From the NCBI GenBank assembly GCA_902783545.1, contig CACZRD010000095.1:1-34568 (forward strand): 34,568 nucleotides of DNA. The letters are read 5' to 3'. The notes beneath the pieces are model-generated. The model did not search any database. It was not told the DNA's origin and saw only the letters and a list, made by a program, of their open reading frames with translations. The translations under genes and the position numbers were made by a program. This DNA comes from an uncultured Bacteroidales bacterium. GTDB taxonomy: Bacteria > Bacteroidota > Bacteroidia > Bacteroidales > Paludibacteraceae. Shown piece after piece: positions 1-5,636 of the stretch (positions are counted from its first letter, which is position 1; the number at the start of each line of letters is the position of its first letter).

Positions 1-465
1 GATGCGCTGCCTGTCTTCCTCACCCAGAACGAGTGGATGCGCCGTATGAAAGAGATGTCTGCCCACCAGCAGGGCATGTCGTTCTACGGTCAGATGCCCG
101 ACTCCTACAACCTTGTGGTGAACATCGCTCACCCGAAGGTGCAAGCTCTGCTCGCCGATATTAAAGCCGCTACCGGCAACAGCCTTGACGATCTCAACCA
201 ACAGGTGGAAGCCCTGCGCAAAGAGCAGGCTGCCGAAAAAGATGCCAAGAAAGATGAGCCGAAAGAAGGTGAAGAGAAACGCGACCTGACCAAGGAGATT
301 GCCGCTCTGCGCGAGCAGATCAAACAGCACTATCAGGGCGAAGCCATACATGGCGAGCTCCGCGACAAGGTCAGCCAACTGCTGGATATAGCGTTCCTTG
401 CCTCGGGTCTGTTGAAAGGAGAGGCATTAGCGAAGTTCGTCAACCGCTCGGTTGAACTGCTGTAA
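1..465 (+). CDS. htpG: Molecular chaperone HtpG (Hsp90), C-terminal fragment
   Basis: The reading frame is already open at base 1, so this is the last 154 residues of a gene that starts outside the window. It matches the C-terminal dimerisation domain of bacterial Hsp90: near the start it has EWMRRMKEMSAHQQGMSFYG, a conserved stretch around the end of the middle domain, and near the end LLDIAFLASGLLKGEALAKF, the helical dimer interface. Between them lies a charged Lys/Glu-rich insert (about residues 75-95) that looks like a flexible coiled linker. HtpG is a cytoplasmic ATP-dependent chaperone; the ATPase domain is not in view. The gene is followed by a strong bidirectional hairpin terminator and faces serS convergently. 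The identification is firm, the 5' end is simply cut by the window. Confidence 0.93.
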   Translation, partial: DALPVFLTQNEWMRRMKEMSAHQQGMSFYGQMPDSYNLVVNIAHPKVQALLADIKAATGNSLDDLNQQVEALRKEQAAEKDAKKDEPKEGEEKRDLTKEIAALREQIKQHYQGEAIHGELRDKVSQLLDIAFLASGLLKGEALAKFVNRSVELL

Positions 466-484
466 GAGAAAAGTATATGAAAAT

Positions 485-514
485 AATAAAGCCGCCCGAA
501 AGAGCGGCTTTATT
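485..514. terminator. Bidirectional intrinsic terminator between htpG and serS
   Basis: A perfect 11-bp inverted repeat, AATAAAGCCGC (485-495) and GCGGCTTTATT (504-514), with an 8-nt loop. The GC-rich core is flanked by A-rich sequence on one side and T-rich on the other, so the hairpin can end transcripts from both directions. It lies 19 nt past the htpG stop and 3 nt past the serS stop. Confidence 0.9.
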
Positions 515-517
515 GTG

Positions 518-1885
518 TTATCGGATCATGTCGTCTCCGAAGTAAGGCTGCAATGCAGCGGGGATGCGGATGCCATCCTCCGTCTGGTTGTTCTCGAGCA
601 ACGCAGCCACGATGCGCGGCAGAGCCAGAGCCGATCCGTTGAGCGTATGGCAGAGCGTGACTTTCTTGTCCTCTGCACGGCGGTAACGGCACTTGAGGCG
701 GTTAGCCTGATAGGTGTCGAAGTTACTCGTCGAGCTGACCTCGAGCCAACGGTGCTGGGCTTCGCTATATACCTCAAAGTCATAGCAGAGAGCTGCAGTG
801 AAGCTCATGTCGCCGCCTGACAGACGTAAGATGCGATAGGGCAGTTCAAGTTTCTTGAGCAGTTCCTCTACGTGTGCGAGCATCTCTTTGTGCGATGCGT
901 CGGAGTGCTCCGGCGTGTCGATACGTACGATCTCAATCTTCGAGAACTCGTGCAGACGGTTGAGCCCACGTACGTCTTTGCCGTAGCTGCCTGCCTCGCG
1001 GCGGAAACACTCGGTGTAAGCGCAGTTCTTGATCGGCAGTTTGTCCTCGTCGATGATCACGTCGCGGTAGAGGTTCGTCACGGGCACCTCAGCCGTAGGG
1101 ATGAGGTAGAGGTCGTCCACTTCGCAGTGGTACATCTGTCCTTCCTTGTCGGGCAGCTGGCCTGTGCCGTAACCCGATGCGGCGTTGACCACTGTCGGCG
1201 GCATGATCTCCGTGTAGCCGGCTTTGTTCGCTTCGGCGAGGAAGAAGTTAATCAGTGCGCGTTGCAGACGTGCGCCTTGACCGATATATACAGGGAATCC
1301 CGCGCCGGAGATCTTCACACCCAGATCGAAGTCGATGAGGTTGTACTTCTTGGCGAGCTCCCAGTGCGGGAGTTTCTCGGATTGTGCGATACGCTCGGCG
1401 GCAATCGCCTCGTCGGTGGCTGCATCCCAGTTACGCAGGGCTACTGCGCCGTCCTTGGCGATAGCGTTGATCATCGGCTGGTTAGGCCAGTTGCCGATGG
1501 TCACCGCGAGGTTATCCTCGGCCGACGCTCCTTCGGGAACGATAGCGTAGGGCACGTTCGGGATTGTGAGCAGCAGCTTGGTCTGTGCCTCTTCGGCAGC
1601 AGCCATCTTCTTGTCGTATTCCGCAATCGATGCTTTGAGCTCGCCGGTCTGCGCCTTAGCTGCTTCAGCCTCGTCGCGCTTGCCTTGAGCCATCAGTGCA
1701 CCGATGGATTTGCTGATCTTGTTCATCTCGGCGGCAGCAGCATCTTTCTTCTGCTGAGCAGTCTTGCGCTCCGTATCGAGACGAAGCACTTCGTCAATAG
1801 CCTCAGCGGCTTGAGCGAAGTGCTTCTTTTCCAACCCGGCTATTACTTGAGCCTTGTTGTCGTAGATTTGTTTGAGTGTTAACAT
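518..1885 (-). CDS. serS: Serine--tRNA ligase
   Basis: A 455-residue class II aminoacyl-tRNA synthetase that charges tRNA-Ser with serine in the cytoplasm. The N-terminal 110 residues are rich in Lys/Glu/Ala and form the expected antiparallel coiled-coil arm that binds the long variable arm of tRNA-Ser. Class II motif 2 is visible as TECFRREAGSYGKDVRGLNR (about residues 287-307) and motif 3 as GSALALPRIVAALLENNQ (about 420-438). The length is slightly above the usual 420-430, mostly in the coiled coil and middle region. The start (MLTLKQIYDNKAQV) fits the family and lies one nucleotide after the rpmA stop, so it is the last gene of rplU-rpmA-serS. Long open frames on the opposite strand here are shadows. 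Confidence 0.97.
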   Translation of the reverse strand: MLTLKQIYDNKAQVIAGLEKKHFAQAAEAIDEVLRLDTERKTAQQKKDAAAAEMNKISKSIGALMAQGKRDEAEAAKAQTGELKASIAEYDKKMAAAEEAQTKLLLTIPNVPYAIVPEGASAEDNLAVTIGNWPNQPMINAIAKDGAVALRNWDAATDEAIAAERIAQSEKLPHWELAKKYNLIDFDLGVKISGAGFPVYIGQGARLQRALINFFLAEANKAGYTEIMPPTVVNAASGYGTGQLPDKEGQMYHCEVDDLYLIPTAEVPVTNLYRDVIIDEDKLPIKNCAYTECFRREAGSYGKDVRGLNRLHEFSKIEIVRIDTPEHSDASHKEMLAHVEELLKKLELPYRILRLSGGDMSFTAALCYDFEVYSEAQHRWLEVSSTSNFDTYQANRLKCRYRRAEDKKVTLCHTLNGSALALPRIVAALLENNQTEDGIRIPAALQPYFGDDMIR

Positions 1886-1886
1886 A

Positions 1887-2153
1887 CTACGCCTCGGCTG
1901 CTAGCGGTTGAATAGATACGTACGACTTGTTGTCGCGTTTGCGTGTGAAGGTTACGATACCATCGGTGAGAGCGTAGAGCGTGTGGTCGGAACCCATACC
2001 CATGTTTGCACCGGGTTTGTGTACCGTACCGCGCTGACGCACGATGATGTTACCTGCCTTTGCAATTTGTCCACCCCAGATTTTTACACCAAGGCGCTTG
2101 CTTTCTGATTCACGGCCGTTCTTAGAACTACCGACACCTTTCTTATGTGCCAT
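1887..2153 (-). CDS. rpmA: 50S ribosomal protein L27
   Basis: 88 residues starting [20 protein letters not shown], the standard beginning of L27, followed by the conserved [17 protein letters not shown] and [16 protein letters not shown] segments. L27 sits near the peptidyl-transferase centre of the large ribosomal subunit. No Firmicutes-type N-terminal cleavage extension is present. It lies 26 nt downstream of rplU and one nucleotide upstream of serS on the same strand. The rplU-rpmA pairing is near universal in bacteria. Confidence 0.98.
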   Translation of the reverse strand: MAHKKGVGSSKNGRESESKRLGVKIWGGQIAKAGNIIVRQRGTVHKPGANMGMGSDHTLYALTDGIVTFTRKRDNKSYVSIQPLAAEA

Positions 2154-2179
2154 AATTGATTAGGATTTAAATAAGGGGT

Positions 2180-2494
2180 TTAACAAACGATTTCTTTAAC
2201 TACGAGGTTGGTCAGATCCTGACGGTGACCGTTCAACTTACGAAACCCTTTGCGACGTTTCTTGTGGAAGACAAGAATCTTCTCGCCACGGCTCTCGTTG
2301 TCGATGATCTCGCATACTACTTTGGCTCCCTTGACGTACGGCGCACCCACTTTAACAGCGCCGTCCTTGTCCACTAACAGAACCTTCTCAAACTCAACCG
2401 TTGCACCTGCTTCGGTGTCCATGCGATTGATGAACAATTTTTTGCCGGCCTCTACACGAAACTGCTGGCCTTGCATTTCTACAATTGCGTACAT
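2180..2494 (-). CDS. rplU: 50S ribosomal protein L21
   Basis: 104 residues with the L21 pattern: [19 protein letters not shown] at the N-terminus, [18 protein letters not shown] in the middle, and the RNA-binding [18 protein letters not shown] loop near the C-terminus. It binds 23S rRNA and is a structural protein of the large subunit. It is the first gene of the minus-strand operon rplU-rpmA-serS. A canonical Bacteroidetes promoter lies about 150 nt upstream, giving a leader of roughly 140 nt that could fold (see the leader entry). Confidence 0.97.
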   Translation of the reverse strand: MYAIVEMQGQQFRVEAGKKLFINRMDTEAGATVEFEKVLLVDKDGAVKVGAPYVKGAKVVCEIIDNESRGEKILVFHKKRRKGFRKLNGHRQDLTNLVVKEIVC

Positions 2495-2636
2495 TGTACT
2501 GTTTTTAGTTTAAATTACACGAGCCGGGCGGCTTGATAGATCCTACACGCTGCTAATAACTATTGTGCTAATCGCTTAACACGCCGGCTATCTCATGCGT
2601 CGTCTATGGCGACTTTCGGAGCCCGAACCCGAAAAA
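2495..2636 (-). promoter_or_regulatory. Long 5' leader of the rplU operon, possibly structured
   Basis: From the predicted start of transcription (about 2636) to the rplU start there are about 140 nt without an ORF of note. In RNA sense a distal helix can form between AGCCGGCG and CGCCCGGCT (one bulged base), enclosing about 50 nt with two TTAGC copies and AATAGTTATT. Ribosomal protein operons often carry autoregulatory leaders; whether this is one is inference. Nothing else is seen in this part of the 369-nt gap between rplU and wbpB. Confidence 0.4.
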
Positions 2637-2641
2637 GCGCA

Positions 2642-2673
2642 CAAAGGTACAACAAATATCTCATATTTGCAAA
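2642..2673 (-). promoter_or_regulatory. Promoter of rplU-rpmA-serS
   Basis: On the minus strand: -33 TTTG (complement of 2670-2673), 20-nt spacer, then -7 TACCTTTG (complement of 2642-2649). This matches the Bacteroidetes primary-sigma consensus TTTG-N19-21-TAnnTTTG. Predicted transcription start is near 2636. Confidence 0.75.
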
Positions 2674-2694
2674 TCCCGTACGCGCCAGCCGCAT

Positions 2695-2713
2695 GATTTT
2701 ACTTAATAAAATC
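2695..2713. repeat. 7-bp inverted repeat between divergent promoters
   Basis: GATTTTA and TAAAATC separated by CTTAA form a perfect inverted repeat midway between the rplU and wbpB promoters. It could be an operator or a small hairpin; no function can be assigned from sequence alone. Confidence 0.4.
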
Positions 2714-2802
2714 CGCGTTGCAATGTTTGGACAGCAAAATGCCGTGCGAGACATCTTTTTTTGCGAGAATAAGGCATGTGAAGACATTTTTTTGCTGAAA
2801 TA

Positions 2803-2834
2803 TTTGCAAAATTCAAAAAAAAGTTGTAACTTTG
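2803..2834 (+). promoter_or_regulatory. Promoter of the wbpB-OPX-wzc operon
   Basis: -33 TTTG (2803-2806), 20-nt spacer, -7 TAACTTTG (2827-2834), a full match to the Bacteroidetes consensus. Predicted start of transcription near 2841, giving a leader of only about 23 nt before the ATG at 2864. Two GACATYTTTTTTGC-like direct repeats 33 bp apart (starting near 2750 and 2783) lie just upstream. Confidence 0.8.
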
Positions 2835-2863
2835 TGGGCTCATTTGTGTGCAAGTATATAATT

Positions 2864-3841
2864 ATGCAAAATTTTGCCCTGATAGGTGCTGCGGGGTACA
2901 TAGCTCCGCGGCATATCAAAGCCATCGCCGACACCGGCAACAACCTGATGGTTGCGTACGACAAATTCGATAGTGTCGGCCGTTTGGATTCCTCGTTTCC
3001 GGAGTGTTCGTTTTTTACGGAGAACGAGCAGTTTGACCGTTTCTGTTCGAAGCAGATGCGTACGGATGACCCGCTCCACTGGGTGAGCATCTGCACGCCT
3101 AACTATACGCACGATGCGTTTATCCGTTACGGATTACGCCTCGGGTGCGATGTGATATGCGAGAAACCGCTGGTGCTCAATCCGTATAACATCGACAACC
3201 TGATGGAGCTGGAGTGGGAGACCGGTCATAATGCGTACACGATACTGCAACTGCGTCTGCACGATAAGATCCGTGCGCTGAAGCAGAAAGTCGATCAAGG
3301 CCCCAAAGACAAGGTCTATGACGTTGATCTGACGTATATCACCAGCCGTGGCAAGTGGTACTACTCGTCATGGAAAGGGGATGTGCATAAGTCCGGCGGC
3401 ATAGCCACGAACATCGGTGTGCATTTCTACGACATGTTGCAGTGGGTGTTCGGTGCAGTGCAAAAGAATGTTGTACATGTGATGAGTTTCGACCGCGTAG
3501 CGGGATACTTGGAGCTGGAGAAAGCGCGCGTGCGCTACTTCCTGAGCATCAATGCTGCCTGTCTGCCGGAGAATGCCGTGCAGGGTGAGAAGCGTACCTA
3601 CCGCACGCTGAAGATTGACGGCGAGGAGTTTGAGTTCTCGCAAGGGTTCACCGAGCTGCACACTGAGAGCTACAAGCAGATATTGGCGGGCAACGGTTTC
3701 CGTATCAGTGAGGCGAGAAACTGCATTGAGACCGTGGCTCAGATTCGAAAGACAGAGCCGATAGGGTTGGTGGGAGACTACCATCCACTGGCACGTTTGC
3801 CGTTAGCACCCCATCCATTCGGCTGGGATGAAAAACGTTAA
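2864..3841 (+). CDS. wbpB: UDP-N-acetylglucosaminuronate dehydrogenase, WbpB/WlbA family
   Basis: 325 residues of the Gfo/Idh/MocA family. The N-terminus (FALIGAAGYIAPRHIKAI) and segments LRLGCDVICEKPLV (EKP near residue 100), VDLTYITSRGKWYYSSWKGD and GGIATNIGVHFYDML (catalytic-region His/Asp near 186-189) match what is remembered of Pseudomonas WbpB and Bordetella WlbA. That family oxidises C3 of UDP-GlcNAcA with tightly bound NAD, the second step toward UDP-2,3-diacetamido-2,3-dideoxyuronic acids used in O-antigen or capsule. The frame is open back to 2606, but the ATG at 2864 gives the family N-terminus and lies 23 nt after the predicted transcription start. The partners WbpA, WbpE and WbpD are not in the window. 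It heads an operon with polysaccharide export genes. Confidence 0.88.
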   Translation: MQNFALIGAAGYIAPRHIKAIADTGNNLMVAYDKFDSVGRLDSSFPECSFFTENEQFDRFCSKQMRTDDPLHWVSICTPNYTHDAFIRYGLRLGCDVICEKPLVLNPYNIDNLMELEWETGHNAYTILQLRLHDKIRALKQKVDQGPKDKVYDVDLTYITSRGKWYYSSWKGDVHKSGGIATNIGVHFYDMLQWVFGAVQKNVVHVMSFDRVAGYLELEKARVRYFLSINAACLPENAVQGEKRTYRTLKIDGEEFEFSQGFTELHTESYKQILAGNGFRISEARNCIETVAQIRKTEPIGLVGDYHPLARLPLAPHPFGWDEKR

Positions 3842-3958
3842 TTTTGTTTTTTCGAGGCATCTTTGCGTTTGGGTCTTGGTCATTATGTCCCACATAACTC
3901 CCTCAACCGAAAACACAAATCTGCTCCCGAAAAATCCAAAATTAGAATACAACATTGT

Positions 3959-4822
3959 ATGGTGAGAAACAAGATACATATAATTTTTGTAGCATTGTTG
4001 GCGCTGGCGTTGAGTTCGTGCTTGACGTCGAAGAAAGTCAACTTGCTCCAGGAGCCTGACGGCAAGACTATCCCGTCGTACGTGGATACCTTGTCGTTTG
4101 AGGATTACCAGATCCGTACGGATGACCGGTTGTACATACAGGTCTACTCGATAGACGAGAATCTGACGAAGCTCTTCAATCAGGGCTCAAACGGCTCGAA
4201 CATCCGTTATCAGATGATGAGCGGAAGCGGTGACTATTATGGAACGAACGAGTTGTACTCGTATCTGGTAGATGCGGACGGTAATATCCTGTATCCGATG
4301 ATCGGCGAGATTCCGGTTCGCGGCAAAACAACTCGCGAGGTGAAACGTCTGCTGGAAGAGAAGCTGGAAGGCTTGGTCAAGAGCCTGGGCAACTACGCGA
4401 TGATGTCGGTGGATGTGCAGGTGATCGGTCGGTTCTTCTCGATTATCGGCGCCGTGCAGAGTGCCCGTGTGCCGTTGCTGAAAGAGAAAGTGACGATCTA
4501 CGAGGCGCTGGCGATGGCGGGCGACATAGCCGACTACGGTGACCACTCGAAGATTCGTATCGTCCGTGAGATAGAGGGCGAGACGACGATCCGCACGTTC
4601 GATGTACGCAGTAAGGATATCATCAATTCGGAGTTCTACTATATTGAGCCGAACGATGTGATTTATATCCAATATATGCCGGGACATACGTTCGGCATCA
4701 ACCATGTGACGACCACGATAGCCGTGGTGGCAACGACAATCTCGTTCGGCGGATTTATCTACGCACTGGTTGTGCGCTCGATGAACGCCGTGGAGCGATC
4801 GAAAAAATCAGGAGGAAAGTAA
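3959..4822 (+). CDS. Polysaccharide export outer-membrane lipoprotein (OPX/Wza family), first copy
   Basis: 287 residues from the ATG at 3959; the longer frame from a TTG at 3863 would bury the signal peptide and is not preferred. The N-terminus is a lipoprotein signal (IIFVALLALALSSC, lipid-modified Cys about residue 21). A poly_export domain follows (about 45-160: YQIRTDDRLYIQVYSID through LVDADGNILYPMIGEIPVRG), then an SLBB-type segment (RFFSIIGAVQSARVPLLKEKVTIYEALAMAGD). A C-terminal hydrophobic stretch (TTIAVVATTISFGGFIYALV) could span the outer membrane. The family forms the outer-membrane pore for capsule or exopolysaccharide together with a Wzc-type inner-membrane protein, found two genes downstream. 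The next gene starts one nucleotide after this stop and is a paralogue. Confidence 0.87.
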   Translation: MVRNKIHIIFVALLALALSSCLTSKKVNLLQEPDGKTIPSYVDTLSFEDYQIRTDDRLYIQVYSIDENLTKLFNQGSNGSNIRYQMMSGSGDYYGTNELYSYLVDADGNILYPMIGEIPVRGKTTREVKRLLEEKLEGLVKSLGNYAMMSVDVQVIGRFFSIIGAVQSARVPLLKEKVTIYEALAMAGDIADYGDHSKIRIVREIEGETTIRTFDVRSKDIINSEFYYIEPNDVIYIQYMPGHTFGINHVTTTIAVVATTISFGGFIYALVVRSMNAVERSKKSGGK

Positions 4823-4823
4823 T

Positions 4824-5588
4824 ATGAAAAAGAGCAACACATTATTCTACCTCCTGATCATGGTAGCCTGCCTGTTGACAGGCTGCTACAGCAACCGCCA
4901 GATTGGCCTGCTTCAGGAGCGTGACGGCATACCGACCTACGACAGTGTTCCTTATGAACCCTACCGCTTGCATGTGAACGATGAGATCATCTATCGTATC
5001 ATCACGATGGACGAGACTATATCCAAGGCGATGAATGCCGGTCAGCAGCAAGCCTATTCGCAATATGCAACCTCGTACCGCATCTATTCCGACGGCACGG
5101 TTGATCTGCCGTTCTTGCCGCCAATCAAGATGGTGGGCTTAACCGAACGCGAGGCGCAAGACACGTTGTGCGCATATCTGAGACAGATCATTCCCGATGC
5201 GGATGTGAAGTTGGCACTATACAACAAGTACTTCACCGTGCTGGGAGATCTCGGTTCGGGTAGGTATAAGATTTACAAGGAACGCATGACGATCTTCCAG
5301 GCGCTGGCAATGACCGGTGACGTACATAACTCCGGTGACCGTAAGCATGTGCGCATCGTTCGTCCGAACGGTAATGAGCCGCCTGAGGTGTTGGAGTTCG
5401 ATATACGCTCGAAGTCGATCATCGACTCCAAGTACTACTACATTTATCCCAACGACCTGATCTACGTGAGCCGTGAGCCGGGGGCGTTCTACAAGGTGCC
5501 CTCGTACAGCAGTTTTATCGGTCTGATCACCTCGTCCGTGGCGTTGTTGGTATCCGTGCTGAACTATATACCGAATGTGAATTTTTAG
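4824..5588 (+). CDS. Polysaccharide export outer-membrane lipoprotein (OPX/Wza family), second copy
   Basis: 254 residues. The signal peptide ends in a lipobox (LLTGC, Cys about residue 21). The poly_export core (YRLHVNDEIIYRIITMDETI, then YRIYSDGTVDLPFLPPIKMVGLT) and an SLBB-type segment (KYFTVLGDLGSGRYKIYKER, MTIFQALAMTGD) parallel the preceding gene block by block, including the ending FDIRSKSIIDSKYYYIYPND. A C-terminal hydrophobic helix (SFIGLITSSVALLVSVLNYI) closes the protein. It is clearly a diverged tandem paralogue of the gene before it. A heteromeric pore or two alternative pores are both possible; the sequence does not decide between them. Confidence 0.87.
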   Translation: MKKSNTLFYLLIMVACLLTGCYSNRQIGLLQERDGIPTYDSVPYEPYRLHVNDEIIYRIITMDETISKAMNAGQQQAYSQYATSYRIYSDGTVDLPFLPPIKMVGLTEREAQDTLCAYLRQIIPDADVKLALYNKYFTVLGDLGSGRYKIYKERMTIFQALAMTGDVHNSGDRKHVRIVRPNGNEPPEVLEFDIRSKSIIDSKYYYIYPNDLIYVSREPGAFYKVPSYSSFIGLITSSVALLVSVLNYIPNVNF

Positions 5589-5630
5589 TTGAGTGTTGAG
5601 AGTTTAGAGAAGTTGAAAGTCAAAAGATAA
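5589..5630. repeat. Degenerate 7-nt tandem repeat (GTTGAGA type) in operon spacer
   Basis: The 48-nt spacer between the second OPX gene and the wzc-like gene reads as imperfect heptamers GTTGAGT, GTTGAGA, GTTTAGA, GAAGTTG, AAAGTCA. It is one of several spacers in this window built from 7-nt or 9-nt repeats. Confidence 0.6.
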
Positions 5631-5636
5631 TAGAAT

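Noticed and set aside
872-1882. 336-residue open frame opposite serS
   Set aside because: It is the antisense of a clear seryl-tRNA synthetase and shows no family features; it is a shadow of GC-rich coding DNA.
2606-2863. N-terminal extension of the WbpB-like protein
   Set aside because: It runs across two promoters and a palindrome; the family N-terminus starts at 2864.
3858-3865. CATCTTTG as a -7 box before the first OPX gene
   Set aside because: The nearest TTTG is only 11 nt upstream, too close, and the first two bases deviate from TA.
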